A DNA stretch of 64,000 nt from Mycobacterium shigaense (lineage in GTDB: Bacteria; Actinomycetota; Actinomycetes; Mycobacteriales; Mycobacteriaceae), in NCBI RefSeq assembly GCF_002356315.1, contig NZ_AP018164.1, positions 1,116,001 to 1,180,000 of the forward strand, read 5' to 3'. The position numbers were made by a program, and so were the translations under genes. The notes under the pieces are model-generated. The model made no database searches. It was not told the origin of the DNA and saw nothing but the letters and a program-made list of their open reading frames with translations. How positions within the stretch are numbered: position 1 is the first letter of the stretch; every line of letters begins with the position of its first letter. Positions 48,897 to 57,601 of the stretch are shown here, one piece after another.

Positions 48897-50668
48897 CAGT
48901 ACTTCCGCTCCTTGGGTTCGTAGCGGGTCTGCACCACGGGTTTGAAGTCGAGGGTGATGTCGCTGAGCAGATCGGTGCCCTGCTTATCGGCCCCAATTTC
49001 CTTGTAGGCCATGGTGTGGCGCATGTAGTTGACGTCATCCCGGTTCGGGTAGTCCTCGCGGGCATGGCCGCCGCGGGACTCCTTGCGGTTGAGCGCGCCG
49101 ACGACGGTGACCTCGGCCAGCTCCAGCAGGAAGCCCAGCTCGATGGCTTCCAGCAGGTCGCTGTTGAAACGTTTGCCCTTGTCGTGCACCGTGATTCGCG
49201 AGTAGCGCTCCTTGAGGGCGTGGATGTCGGTGAGCGCCTGCTTGAGTGTCTCCTCGGTGCGGAACACCGCGGCGTTGTTGTCCATCGTCCGCTGCAGCGC
49301 CCCGCGGATGTCGGCGACGCGCTCGTTGCCCTGCTCGCTCAGGATGTCGGCCACCCAGCCGACCACCATCGCCTCCGGTTCCGGTGGCATGTCGACGAAG
49401 TCGTGGCTCTGGGCGTAGCCGGCAGCCGCGATGCCGGCGCGGCGGCCGAACACGTTGATGTCGAGCAGCGAGTTGGTGCCCAGCCGATTGGCGCCGTGTA
49501 CCGACACGCACGCGCACTCGCCGGCCGCGTACAGGCCCGGCACCGTGGAAGTGTTGTCCCGCAACACTTGTCCGGTGACCGTCGTCGGGATGCCGCCCAT
49601 CACGTAATGACAGGTGGGATAGACGGGCACCAGCTCGTGCACCGGGTCGACGCCCAGGTAGGTGCGGGCGAACTCGGTGATGTCGGGCAGCTTGGCCTCC
49701 AGCACGTCCTCGCCCAGGTGGCGGACGTCGATGTAGACGTAGTCTTTGTCGGGGCCGGCGCCGCGTCCCTCCAGGACTTCCAAAACCATCGAGCGGGCGA
49801 CGATGTCGCGCGGTGCCAGGTCGACGATCGTCGGGGCGTAGCGCTCCATGAACCGCTCGCCCTCGCCATTGAGCAGCCGGCCGCCCTCGCCGCGCACGGC
49901 CTCGGAGATCAGGATGCCCAGGCCGGCCAGGCCGGTTGGGTGGAACTGGTGAAACTCCATGTCCTCCAAGGGAAGTCCCTTACGGAAGACAATGCCGATG
50001 CCGTCGCCGGTGAGCGTGTGCGCGTTGGAGGTGGTCTTGTACATCCGGCCGGAGCCGCCGGTCGCGAGCACCACGGCCTTGGCGTGGAAGACGTGGATCT
50101 GCCCGGTGGCCAGCTCGTAGGCCACCACGCCGGTGGCGACGGGGCCGGTCGGGGTCTGGGTGAGCACCAGGTCCAGCGCATAGAACTCGTTGAAGAACTC
50201 CACGTCGTGCTTGACGCAGTTCTGGTAGAGCGTCTGCAGGATCATGTGGCCGGTGCGGTCCGCGGCGTAGCAGGCCCGGCGGACCGGGGCCTTGCCGTGG
50301 TCGCGGGTGTGGCCGCCGAAGCGGCGCTGGTCGATGCGGCCTTCCGGGGTGCGGTTGAACGGCATCCCCATCTTCTCCAGGTCGAGGACGGCGTCGATGG
50401 CCTCCTTGCACATGATCTCGACGGCATCCTGGTCGGCGAGGTAGTCGCCGCCCTTGACGGTGTCGAAAGTGTGCCATTCCCAGTTGTCGTCCTCGACGTT
50501 GGCCAGCGCAGCGCACATGCCGCCCTGCGCGGCGCCGGTGTGGCTGCGGGTGGGGTAGAGCTTGGTCAGCACCGCGGTGCGGACCCGTGGACCGGCCTCG
50601 ACGGCCGCGCGCATGCCGGCCCCGCCGGCGCCGACGATCACCACGTCATAGCGGTGGTGCTGGATCAC
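48896..50668 (-). CDS. sdhA: Succinate dehydrogenase flavoprotein subunit
   Basis: A 590-residue FAD subunit of complex II that oxidises succinate to fumarate. FAD-binding Rossmann fold YDVVIVGAGGAGMRAA, the His for covalent FAD in YPTRSHTGAAQGGMCAA, and catalytic residues in the HRTPEGRI/FGGHTRDHGKAPVRRAC region and the substrate-binding AGECACVSVHGANRLG. Length matches Rv3318. The start is GTG 50668, 19 bases after the sdhD stop. Gene order sdhC-D-A-B is standard. Confidence 0.97.
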   Translation of the reverse strand: MIQHHRYDVVIVGAGGAGMRAAVEAGPRVRTAVLTKLYPTRSHTGAAQGGMCAALANVEDDNWEWHTFDTVKGGDYLADQDAVEIMCKEAIDAVLDLEKMGMPFNRTPEGRIDQRRFGGHTRDHGKAPVRRACYAADRTGHMILQTLYQNCVKHDVEFFNEFYALDLVLTQTPTGPVATGVVAYELATGQIHVFHAKAVVLATGGSGRMYKTTSNAHTLTGDGIGIVFRKGLPLEDMEFHQFHPTGLAGLGILISEAVRGEGGRLLNGEGERFMERYAPTIVDLAPRDIVARSMVLEVLEGRGAGPDKDYVYIDVRHLGEDVLEAKLPDITEFARTYLGVDPVHELVPVYPTCHYVMGGIPTTVTGQVLRDNTSTVPGLYAAGECACVSVHGANRLGTNSLLDINVFGRRAGIAAAGYAQSHDFVDMPPEPEAMVVGWVADILSEQGNERVADIRGALQRTMDNNAAVFRTEETLKQALTDIHALKERYSRITVHDKGKRFNSDLLEAIELGFLLELAEVTVVGALNRKESRGGHAREDYPNRDDVNYMRHTMAYKEIGADKQGTDLLSDITLDFKPVVQTRYEPKERKY

Positions 50669-50687
50669 GGGGTAAGCCTCCCTCCCA

Positions 50688-51155
50688 TCAGGAAATGTTC
50701 GGGTCGAAGGTCAGCAGCACGTAGGTACCCAGCACCAGCGTGAATCCCATCGACAACAGCAGCACGCTGTTGAGCCAGAACCGGGTGCTGTCCTTGCGGC
50801 TGTAGTCGTCGATGATGGTGCGCAGGCCGTTGCCGCCGTGCAGTTGCGCCAGCCACAGCAGCGCCAGATCCCAGAATTGCCAGAACGGCGAGGCCCACCG
50901 CTGCGCGACGTAGTTGAAGTCGATGCGGTAAACGCCGTTATCCCATATCAGCATGATGAACAGGTGCCCGATCGCCAGGACCAGCAGGGCGACGCCGGAG
51001 AACCGCATGAACAGCCACGCGAATTTCTCGAAGTTCGGGATGCCCGCGCGCCGGCGCGGCGAGCGGGGATTGTCGAGGCTGGCCGGGCGGTCGTGGCTGC
51101 GTTGTCTGACCGGGGCGACATCGCCGCGACCGAGCTGAAGGTCGGGGGTGCTCAT
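50688..51155 (-). CDS. sdhD: Succinate dehydrogenase membrane anchor subunit
   Basis: A 155-residue membrane anchor with three spans: FMRFSGVALLVLAIGHLFIM, a second around FWDLALLWLAQLHGGNGLRT and a third FWLNSVLLLSMGFTLVLGTY. The His in LAIGHLF and in AQLHGGNG fit haem b ligation. A long basic N-terminus (RSHDRPASLDNPRSPRRRAG) precedes the spans. ATG 51155 overlaps the sdhC stop (ATGA). Orthologue of Rv3317. Confidence 0.93.
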   Translation of the reverse strand: MSTPDLQLGRGDVAPVRQRSHDRPASLDNPRSPRRRAGIPNFEKFAWLFMRFSGVALLVLAIGHLFIMLIWDNGVYRIDFNYVAQRWASPFWQFWDLALLWLAQLHGGNGLRTIIDDYSRKDSTRFWLNSVLLLSMGFTLVLGTYVLLTFDPNIS

Positions 51156-51559
51156 CGGAAGTGCTCCCACATATGGACGCCGATCACCACGCCGGCCGGG
51201 ACTATCAGCAACAGGAACACGGTGCCGACGATCCAGAACATCAGGCGCTGGTAGCGGGGGCCCTGCGACCAGAAGTCGATCAGGATGACTCGGACGCCGT
51301 TGAGGCCGTGGAAGAGAACCGCGGCGACCAAGCCGTACTCCATCAGGCCGACGATCGGCGTCTGATAGTCGTGGATCACCGAGTTGTAGAGCTGCGGGCT
51401 GACCCGCAGCATCGCGGCGTCCAGGACGTGGACGAAGAGGAAGAAAAAGATGGTGGCCCCGCTGATGCGATGCAGTACCCACGACCACATCGCGGGATCT
51501 CCCCGGTACAGGGTCCGGGGGGGTCGCCGCTTGCTAGCGGTCGTCGCCTGCGTGCTCAA
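51152..51559 (-). CDS. sdhC: Succinate dehydrogenase cytochrome b556 subunit
   Basis: A 135-residue haem-binding anchor with three spans: MWSWVLHRISGATIFFFLFVHVL, IVGLMEYGLVAAVLFHGLNG and LMFWIVGTVFLLLIVPAGVV. The RTLYRGDPAMWSW opening and FFLFVHVLDAAML (quinone/haem region) are standard. I choose TTG 51559 because GTGAGGAC lies just upstream; a GTG at 51598 would add 13 residues, and the M. tuberculosis annotation starts at the MWSW methionine. First gene of the sdhCDAB operon. Confidence 0.9.
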   Translation of the reverse strand: MSTQATTASKRRPPRTLYRGDPAMWSWVLHRISGATIFFFLFVHVLDAAMLRVSPQLYNSVIHDYQTPIVGLMEYGLVAAVLFHGLNGVRVILIDFWSQGPRYQRLMFWIVGTVFLLLIVPAGVVIGVHMWEHFR

Positions 51560-51718
51560 CCAGTCCTCACCGCCTTTGTGGAAGCTAAAGCCGGGCACTC
51601 GAGCTTAGCCCGGCGACAAACGCGTCGGTACCGAGCAAAACCGGCGCGCGCCGCCGTCGTCGTGCCAGAGTTATGGGTGATTTCGCGGAGTCGGCCCGTC
51701 GGTGATTGGGGTTGCGGT

Positions 51719-52120
51719 ATGCCGGTAGTTGATTGGAAAATGTTGCGGGACAAAGCAATACAGGCATCTTCGAGAGCCTACGCGCCATATTCGCGCTTCC
51801 CGGTCGGTGCGGCCGCGCTGGTGGACGACGGTCGGGTGGTGACCGGCTGCAATGTGGAGAATGTCTCATATGGCCTGGGTCTGTGTGCTGAGTGCGGTGT
51901 GGTGTGCGCCCTGCATGCGACCGGTGGTGGTCGGTTGGTGGCGTTGGCGTGCGTCGACGGGCGGGGAGCGACGCTGATGCCGTGCGGCCGCTGCCGGCAG
52001 CTGCTGCTCGAGCACGGGGGCGACGAGCTGCTGGTCGACCATCCGGGCGGCCCGCGCCGCCTGGGGGACCTGCTGCCGGATGCCTTCAGCGCCGACGACC
52101 TTGCCCGGGAACGTCCTTGA
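51719..52120 (+). CDS. cdd: Cytidine deaminase
   Basis: A 133-residue homotetrameric zinc deaminase that turns cytidine and deoxycytidine into the uridine forms for pyrimidine salvage. Zinc site and catalytic Glu: NVENVSYGLGLCAECGVVCA (Cys-Ala-Glu) and LMPCGRCRQLLLEHG. YAPYSRFPVGAAALV is the substrate-binding start. Orthologue of Rv3315c. ATG 51719 agrees with the homologue's MPxVDW start. The deoA start TTG overlaps its stop (TTGA). Confidence 0.96.
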   Translation: MPVVDWKMLRDKAIQASSRAYAPYSRFPVGAAALVDDGRVVTGCNVENVSYGLGLCAECGVVCALHATGGGRLVALACVDGRGATLMPCGRCRQLLLEHGGDELLVDHPGGPRRLGDLLPDAFSADDLARERP

Positions 52121-53430
52121 GCGACTTGATATCCGACGCAGCCTTCGATGCGCCGACGGTGATCAGGACCAAACGCGACGGCGGCCGGCTGACCGATGCC
52201 GCGATCGACTGGGTCATCGGCGCCTATACCGACGGCCACGTCGCCGACGAACAGATGGCCGCCCTGCTGATGGCGATCTTCTGGCGCGGCATGGACGAGG
52301 GCGAGATCGCCCGGTGGACCGCGGCGATGGTGGCCTCCGGCGAGCGAATGGATTTCCGCGACCTGTGCCACGGCGGTACGCCGCTGCGCACGGTCGACAA
52401 GCACTCCACCGGCGGGGTCGGCGACAAGACCACGCTGGCGCTGGTCCCGATCGTCGCCGCGTGCGGTGTCGCGGTGCCCAAGGCGTCGGGACGGGGGCTG
52501 GGTCACACCGGCGGCACCCTGGATAAGCTGGAATGCATCCCCGGCTTCCGCGTCGAGGTGTCCAACGAGCGGCTGCAGCAACAACTCTGCGAGGTCGGGG
52601 CGGCGATATTCGCCGCGGGTCAGCTGGCGGCGGCGGACAAGAAGCTGTACGCGCTGCGCGACATCACCGCCACCGTCGAATCCCTGCCGCTGATTGCCAG
52701 CTCGGTGATGAGCAAGAAGCTGGCCGAGGGAGTCGGCGCGCTGGTGCTCGACGTGAAGGTGGGCGCCGGGGCGCTGCTGGACTCGGAGGCGCAGTGCCGG
52801 GCGCTGGCGCACACCATGGTCGATCTGGGGGCCGCGCACGGCGTGCCCACCCGCGCGTTGTTGACGGACATGAACTGGCCGCTGGGCGCGACCGTCGGCA
52901 ACGCGCTCGAGGTTGCCGAGGCCATGGAGGTGCTGGCCGGCGGCGGTCCGGCGGACGTCGTGGAGCTGACGTTGCGGCTGGCCGGCGAGATGCTCGACCT
53001 GGTGGCGATCGACGACCGCGACCCGGCGCAGACGCTTCGGGACGGGACCGCGATGGACCGGTTCCGGCGGCTGGTCGCGGCCCAGGGCGGCGACTTGTCG
53101 GTCCCGTTGCCGATCGGTGCGCACTCTGAGACCGTGACCGCGGGGCGGGGCGGCACAATGGGCGATATCGACGCGATGGCGGTGGGTCTCACGGCTTGGC
53201 GGCTCGGTGCGGGCAGGTCCCGGCCGGGCGAAGCGGTGCAACCCGGCGCCGGCGTCAGGATTCACCGCCGCCCCGGCGAACCCGTGACGCCCGGCGAGCC
53301 GTTGTTCACCCTCTACACCGACACCCCGGAACGCTTCGGCGCCGCGATGGCCGAGCTGGACGGCGCCTTCAGCGTCGGCGACGCGGCGCCGACGCCGCGG
53401 CCGCTGATCATCGATCGGATCGTGACGTGA
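52117..53430 (+). CDS. deoA: Thymidine phosphorylase
   Basis: A 437-residue pyrimidine-nucleoside phosphorylase cleaving thymidine with phosphate to thymine and deoxyribose-1-phosphate. Signature [20 protein letters not shown]; phosphate-binding [25 protein letters not shown] and [11 protein letters not shown] are conserved. Orthologue of Rv3314c. The start is TTG 52117, overlapping the cdd stop, since no ATG or GTG precedes the conserved [16 protein letters not shown]. The add gene's GTG overlaps its stop. Cdd, DeoA and Add thus form a nucleoside-salvage operon. Confidence 0.95.
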   Translation: MSDLISDAAFDAPTVIRTKRDGGRLTDAAIDWVIGAYTDGHVADEQMAALLMAIFWRGMDEGEIARWTAAMVASGERMDFRDLCHGGTPLRTVDKHSTGGVGDKTTLALVPIVAACGVAVPKASGRGLGHTGGTLDKLECIPGFRVEVSNERLQQQLCEVGAAIFAAGQLAAADKKLYALRDITATVESLPLIASSVMSKKLAEGVGALVLDVKVGAGALLDSEAQCRALAHTMVDLGAAHGVPTRALLTDMNWPLGATVGNALEVAEAMEVLAGGGPADVVELTLRLAGEMLDLVAIDDRDPAQTLRDGTAMDRFRRLVAAQGGDLSVPLPIGAHSETVTAGRGGTMGDIDAMAVGLTAWRLGAGRSRPGEAVQPGAGVRIHRRPGEPVTPGEPLFTLYTDTPERFGAAMAELDGAFSVGDAAPTPRPLIIDRIVT

Positions 53431-54515
53431 CCGCGCCGCTGGGTCTGCAGCAGATCAGCAAGGCGCCCAAGGCCCTGCTGCACGATCACCTCGACGGCGG
53501 GCTGCGCCCGTCGACCGTGCTGGACATCGCCGGGCAGATCGGTTACGAAGGCCTGCCCGCCACCGACGTCGAAGAGCTGGCGACCTGGTTTCGCACCCGG
53601 TCACACAGCGGCTCACTGGAGCGCTACCTCGAGCCGTTCTCGCACACCGTCGCGGTGATGCAGACACCCGACGCGCTGTACCGGGTCGGCTACGAGTGCG
53701 TGGAGGATTTGGCCGCCGATTCGGTGGTCTACGCCGAGGTGCGGTTCGCTCCCGAGTTGCACATCGATCGCGGGCTGTCATTCGACGAGATCGTCGATGC
53801 CGTGCTGCAGGGCGTCGCCGCCGGCGAAAAGGCCGCCGCGGCGGCGGGGCGGCCGATCAAGGTGCGCCTGCTGGTCACCGCCATGCGCCATGCCGCGGTG
53901 TCGCGGGAGATCGCCGAGTTGGCCATCCGGTTCCGGGACAAGGGAGTCGTCGGGTTCGACATTGCCGGCGCCGAGGCCGGCAACCCGCCGACCCGACACC
54001 TTGATGCCTTCGAGTACATGCGAGACCATAACGCGCGCTTCACCATTCATGCGGGTGAGGCCTTCGGGTTGCCGTCCATCCACGAGGCGATCGCGTTCTG
54101 CGGCGCCGACCGGTTGGGCCACGGCGTGCGCATCGTCGACGACATCGACGTGCTCGAGGATGGGGTTGTCCGGCTAGGCCAACAGGCATCGATCCTGCGC
54201 GACAAGCGAATTCCGCTGGAGCTGTGCCCCAGCTCGAATGTGCAGACCGGCGCGGTCAAAAGCATCGCCGACCACCCCTTCGATCTGCTGGCCAGGGCGC
54301 GGTTCCGGGTGACCGTCAACACCGACAACCGCCTGATGAGCGACACCACGATGAGCATTGAAATGCACCGTCTCGTAGAGGCTTTCGGTTACGGGTGGAG
54401 CGACCTCGAGCGGTTCACCATCAACGCGATGAAGTCGGCGTTCATCCCGTTCGACGAACGGCTGGCGATCATCGACGAGGTGATCAAGCCGCGGTACGCC
54501 GTGCTGATCGGCTAA
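53427..54515 (+). CDS. add: Adenosine deaminase
   Basis: A 362-residue zinc amidohydrolase converting adenosine and deoxyadenosine to inosine forms. Zinc ligands in [12 protein letters not shown] (HxH), [12 protein letters not shown] (His and catalytic Glu) and [12 protein letters not shown]; the catalytic Asp pair in [16 protein letters not shown] (usually TDDP; here TDNR). Orthologue of Rv3313c. The GTG 53427 overlaps the deoA stop (GTGA). Second residue of the TDD/TDN pair is Asn, as also in other mycobacterial Add proteins if memory serves. Confidence 0.93.
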   Translation: MTAPLGLQQISKAPKALLHDHLDGGLRPSTVLDIAGQIGYEGLPATDVEELATWFRTRSHSGSLERYLEPFSHTVAVMQTPDALYRVGYECVEDLAADSVVYAEVRFAPELHIDRGLSFDEIVDAVLQGVAAGEKAAAAAGRPIKVRLLVTAMRHAAVSREIAELAIRFRDKGVVGFDIAGAEAGNPPTRHLDAFEYMRDHNARFTIHAGEAFGLPSIHEAIAFCGADRLGHGVRIVDDIDVLEDGVVRLGQQASILRDKRIPLELCPSSNVQTGAVKSIADHPFDLLARARFRVTVNTDNRLMSDTTMSIEMHRLVEAFGYGWSDLERFTINAMKSAFIPFDERLAIIDEVIKPRYAVLIG

Positions 54516-54567
54516 CGCGCCGCGGCGGAATTGGTTTGGCGGCCGGCCGATGTGGGAATAGCCGCAC

Positions 54568-54933
54568 ATGTTTGCGGCTACGTTGGACACATGTCAGTAC
54601 GCCGGCACTGATTTTGCGCGTCGGCACGGCGCCTCGGGTACGAAGGCCGCCGGCCGGCACACCTTCCGAATTTCCACGCTCGTTACGGCGGCGGGCCTGG
54701 CCGCATGGTTCGGCACCGGCGTCGTGCACGCCGACAGCGCGCGCGACCGCGAGGCGTGCGCTCTGATGGACGATTACGCCGGCTCCATGCACGTGGGCTT
54801 GACGCCAGTGGACTACGCGATGCGCGCGCTTTCCAAGGAAATGCCACCACTGGATGCGGCCCACGCCATCGCCGACGGTGCCCGCAACGACTGCCCGAGA
54901 CACATCGGCGACCTGCCCGATGGCTGGCGCTGA
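54568..54933 (+). CDS. Small secreted DUF732-like protein
   Basis: A 121-residue protein with a late hydrophobic signal (FRISTLVTAAGLAAWFGTGVVHA, cleavage likely after VHA). The mature part is about 65 residues with two Cys (REACALMDDYAGSM and ARNDCPRH) and a helix (PVDYAMRALSKEM), resembling DUF732. The long N-terminus before the signal makes the ATG at 54568 uncertain; an internal start is possible but no good one is seen. It begins 53 bases after add. Function unknown. Confidence 0.6.
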   Translation: MFAATLDTCQYAGTDFARRHGASGTKAAGRHTFRISTLVTAAGLAAWFGTGVVHADSARDREACALMDDYAGSMHVGLTPVDYAMRALSKEMPPLDAAHAIADGARNDCPRHIGDLPDGWR

Positions 54934-55112
54934 CTTCGACCGCGCCACAACCCGCCCCGCCCCGAGACGCCGCCGCTGCAAATTCGGCGCTGCTGCCGCG
55001 CGCGCTCGCGTTCGCACCGTCGCCGGCCCGTGAACTGCGGCGAAATGCTACGTCAACCCCCCTTTTGACAGACGTGCAATTGCAGTAGCGTTCCCGCGTA
55101 GGGAGATATGGG

Positions 55113-55403
55113 ATGACCGGCATAGCTAATCGTTTGGCACTCATCGTCCCGGCGATTTTCGTGCTGCAGTTCGCTGCGGCCGCCATTTCGCCGGCGCCGA
55201 GTCGGGCCGCCGAGTGCGGCCAGGGCACCGTGTATGACGCGCCGACCGGTACGTGCGTGGTGGCTGAGGCGCAGCCGCCACCGCCTCCGCCAGGCCCGCC
55301 GCCTCCGCCGCCGCCGCCACCCGCGTGGTCCGGTCCGCGGCCATACGTTTCGGCCAGCATCTGCGCGCCCCTGCGCTTCCTGAGCCTCTGCGTCGGAATC
55401 TGA
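55113..55403 (+). CDS. Secreted proline-rich small protein
   Basis: A 96-residue exported protein. Signal peptide LALIVPAIFVLQFAAAAISP with cleavage near SRA-AE; then CGQGTVYDAPTGTCVVAE with two Cys, a run of about 16 Pro in PPPPPPGPPPPPPPPP, and a C-terminal part with two more Cys (SICAPLRFLSLC). TAGGGAGAT precedes ATG 55113. Such short Pro-rich secreted proteins are common in mycobacteria; no function is assigned. Confidence 0.75.
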   Translation: MTGIANRLALIVPAIFVLQFAAAAISPAPSRAAECGQGTVYDAPTGTCVVAEAQPPPPPPGPPPPPPPPPAWSGPRPYVSASICAPLRFLSLCVGI

Positions 55404-55424
55404 TTCGCCGGACGTACGGGTCCG

Positions 55425-55586
55425 CTAGATGTGGCCCATGCCCATCCCGCTCATTGCCGGCGTGTCGACGTGCGGTGGGGCCACCGGCGCCGCCGGTGGT
55501 GGTGCGGGCGGAGCCGCCGGCGGCGGGCCTGGGGGTGGAGCTTTCGGAGCGTAGGGGCTGCGCCGCGGACACCCCTGCCATAGCAC
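55425..55586 (-). CDS. Possible proline-rich 53-codon ORF or displaced C-terminus
   Basis: A minus-strand frame starting GTG 55586 and ending TAG at 55425 encodes 53 residues with a Pro/Ala run (PPPGPPPAAPPAPPPAAPVA) and a tail PAMSGMGMGHI. It starts 5 bases past the stop of the secreted protein gene upstream and in another frame, without a ribosome binding site. The Pro/Ala tail looks like the end of a mycobacterial secreted protein. It may be a separate peptide, or the old C-terminus of the upstream gene cut off by a frameshift. Confidence 0.35.
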   Translation of the reverse strand: MLWQGCPRRSPYAPKAPPPGPPPAAPPAPPPAAPVAPPHVDTPAMSGMGMGHI

Positions 55587-55590
55587 GCTG

Positions 55591-55995
55591 TCACGCGTGC
55601 GGGCAGAAAATCCCGAGGATTTGCTGGCAGTTGTCCTTGTTGATCAGGCCGGGCGGCCCCGGTGGAGGCGGGGGCGGTGGGTCCGCGCCGTCCCAGATGT
55701 TCTGAGCGACATTGCCTTGTCCGAAGTAGACGTAGTAGTAGGTGTGGCATACGTTGTTGTCCCAGCGCACGGGGTTGGTGACGTGATTGCCGGTGGGCGG
55801 CAACGGTTGTCCTGGGCACCAGTGGCACGGCCCCGACGGGTGATCGTTCGGGCAACCGGGCCAGGCGTCGAGCGGAATCGGGATGCCGATCTGGGCCTCG
55901 GCGGTGCCGGCCGCCAGGCCGAGCACGGACAACGCCACGCCGCTCGACAGCAGCGCCCCGGACATCAACCTCTTGACGGTGTAGCGGTGTGTCAT
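55591..55995 (-). CDS. Small secreted protein with WCPGQP motif
   Basis: A 134-residue exported protein. The signal peptide (LMSGALLSSGVALSVLGLAA, cleavage after AEA-Q) is followed by PGCPNDHPSGPCHWCPGQPL, the WCPGQP motif that also occurs in the M. tuberculosis pilin Mtp (Rv3312A, encoded at this place) and its relatives. A Pro-rich stretch and two Cys near the end (CQQILGIFCPHA) follow. ATG 55995. By position and motif it may be a distant Mtp relative, but similarity outside the motif is weak. Confidence 0.65.
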   Translation of the reverse strand: MTHRYTVKRLMSGALLSSGVALSVLGLAAGTAEAQIGIPIPLDAWPGCPNDHPSGPCHWCPGQPLPPTGNHVTNPVRWDNNVCHTYYYVYFGQGNVAQNIWDGADPPPPPPPGPPGLINKDNCQQILGIFCPHA

Positions 55996-56056
55996 CGCCT
56001 CGCGGCCTTTCTTGAAGTTTGCTGCTGGATTGCAGCAAGTACACACCCGCGGATCG

Positions 56057-56467
56057 CTACCGATCCCAAATCTCGCAGAAATACCCGCTATAACGGCGGA
56101 GTTTCGGGGGTCGTCGGCGTCGGCCGGCCTCGCGCAGGCGTATTGCCACCGCGTTCGTCCGGCTTCGCGTGCCGCCCGGTTGTGCTGGCGTTGGGTGGCG
56201 ATGCGCGCGGCGCGGTTGCGCGCCGGTTGTGTGCGGGAGGCCGGTGCCGGCGCGCTGGGTCGGGAACAGCGCGACACTACCCGGCAGGGTGACGTGTCGG
56301 CGGCCCCGCGGCAGGGACCAAATGACGGTGCCGCCGATGAAGTGGATTCGGTCGCCGAAGTCCCGGCTCAGATAGCCAAGGAGATGGGATATGAGGTGGT
56401 CGCGTTCGACTTGTTCAGTCGCGACGCCGAATTGTTCAGTGACGGCCGCTATTTCGTCTCTGTTCAC
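56057..56467 (-). pseudogene. Broken AbiEii-type nucleotidyltransferase toxin
   Basis: The first 45 codons from GTG 56467 (VNRDEIAAVTEQFGVATEQV, ERDHLISHLLGYLSRDFGDR, IHFIGGT) match the start of AbiEii/AbiGii toxins, where GGT normally leads to a RLSEDIDL motif. Here it runs into SLPRGRRHVTLPG and then into unrelated Arg/Pro-rich sequence to the stop, so the catalytic Asp pair and most of the protein are lost. The GTG overlaps the stop of the antitoxin remnant as GTGA, the usual AbiE layout. Not expected to be active. Confidence 0.6.
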
Positions 56468-56748
56468 TGTCGGGTCCAGGCTTCCGCCCATTCCAGTGAT
56501 GCTGTGCGTTTTTGTTCGGTCGCCAGAGCTTGTAGGTGGTCTTTGTCGCTGCGCTCGTAAAGTGCTGCGACGGCACTAGGGATATCGATTTCGGCGTCGC
56601 CAAGTTTAGGACGGTGGGCGAGGTCCAAGATTGTCTGTTCGGGCCTGTTCACCAGCGTCGGGCCGAGCTCGGTGTCGTAGCGTTCAGCGTCCAATCGCTG
56701 GGTGGTGCGTTTGACGAATCGGAGGACTCCAGCGCGGTCAGATAGCAC
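56464..56748 (-). pseudogene. Truncated AbiEi-type antitoxin remnant
   Basis: A 94-codon frame that matches only the C-terminal half of AbiEi antitoxins: ERYDTELGPTLVNRPEQTIL followed by DLAHRPKLG, then a helical end with LQALATEQKRTASLEWAEAW. The N-terminal winged-helix DNA-binding part is missing; sequence upstream belongs to the end of the GntR gene. With the toxin remnant it forms a dead type IV toxin-antitoxin pair. Confidence 0.6.
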
Positions 56749-56789
56749 TATGGGTCGGTGCTGCTGGGGGTGCGACCGCCCCCGACAGG

Positions 56790-57473
56790 TCAGCCGCCCA
56801 CGGGCAACGGCTCGGCGGACAGACCCATGGCACGCAGCGTGCTGGCCAGATGGCTCCGCACGGCGCGCAGCGCCCGCTGCAGATCGCCGTCGCGCAGGGC
56901 CTCGGAGATATCGCGGTGCTGGTCCATGATCGTGGCCACCCGCTGCGGCTCGCGCAGCGCCGATTCGCCGATCATTCGCATCTGCCGGTCGCGCAGCGTC
57001 GAGTAGAACCCGGACAGGATCGTGTTGCCCGAACTTTCCAGCGTGATGGCGTGGAACGCGCGGTCGGCGTCGAGAAATCCCGGCCAGTCCTGTGCCGCCG
57101 CGGTGTCGCGCTGCCGTTGCAGCTCACCGGAGAGTCGTTCGAACACCGCGGCGCACGTGCTCTGGCCGCCGGCCACCACCTTCCCGGCCGCGAATTGCTC
57201 GAGCACCAGCCGGGCCTCGATCACCGAGCGCACCTCATCGGGGGAGACCGGAACCACCAGCGCGCCGCGCTGCGGGTAGAGCCGCAGCAACCCCTCGGCC
57301 TCGAGCCGTAGGAACGCCTCGCGTACCGGCGTGCGCGACATACCCAACGTGGCGGCGACGTCGCCCTCGCTGATCAGTTCCCCGCCGGGGAACGCGCCGG
57401 TCAGCACCTGGGTCTTGACGTAGTCGAGGGCGCGGTCCTTGGCTGTAGCCGGCCGCGAGGTCTTTACCGCCAC
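56790..57473 (-). CDS. GntR-family transcriptional regulator (FCD type)
   Basis: A 227-residue FadR/FCD-type regulator. Winged helix: SEGDVAATLGMSRTPVREAFLRLEAEGL then LRLYPQRGALVV. The FCD ligand domain has the metal ligands typical of the group (FLDADRAFHAITLESSGN; DQHRDISEALRDGD; RAVRSHLAST). It is divergent from a cupin gene and probably controls it. GTG 57473 has GGAAGAGAG upstream. Ligand unknown, perhaps a small carboxylate handled by the cupin protein. Confidence 0.9.
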   Translation of the reverse strand: MAVKTSRPATAKDRALDYVKTQVLTGAFPGGELISEGDVAATLGMSRTPVREAFLRLEAEGLLRLYPQRGALVVPVSPDEVRSVIEARLVLEQFAAGKVVAGGQSTCAAVFERLSGELQRQRDTAAAQDWPGFLDADRAFHAITLESSGNTILSGFYSTLRDRQMRMIGESALREPQRVATIMDQHRDISEALRDGDLQRALRAVRSHLASTLRAMGLSAEPLPVGG

Positions 57474-57538
57474 GTCACTCTCTTCCGGTAGCTCAGTCGT
57501 ATCCCAGAACCTACACCGCCGTGCGCCAGCTGCGAGGA

Positions 57539-57567
57539 TTGACGCTGAGATACAAGATAGATACTAT
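57539..57567 (+). promoter_or_regulatory. Promoter and possible GntR operator of the cupin gene
   Basis: TTGACG (57539-57544) and TACTAT (57562-57567) are separated by exactly 17 bases, a strong sigma-A-type promoter. The -10 overlaps the palindrome ATAG-ATA-CTAT (57557-57567), a possible site for the divergent GntR regulator, which would then repress the cupin gene. Confidence 0.6.
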
Positions 57568-57601
57568 TAAGACACAAGCTACCGCCGAATGAGGAGTTCG
57601 A

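Noticed and set aside
49016..50743. A 575-codon plus-strand frame opposite sdhA
   Set aside because: Antisense shadow; sdhA is certain from FAD and catalytic motifs.
56012..56560. A 182-codon plus-strand gene in the AbiE remnant region
   Set aside because: Translation is Arg/Ala-rich without any motif, while the opposite strand shows AbiE similarity.
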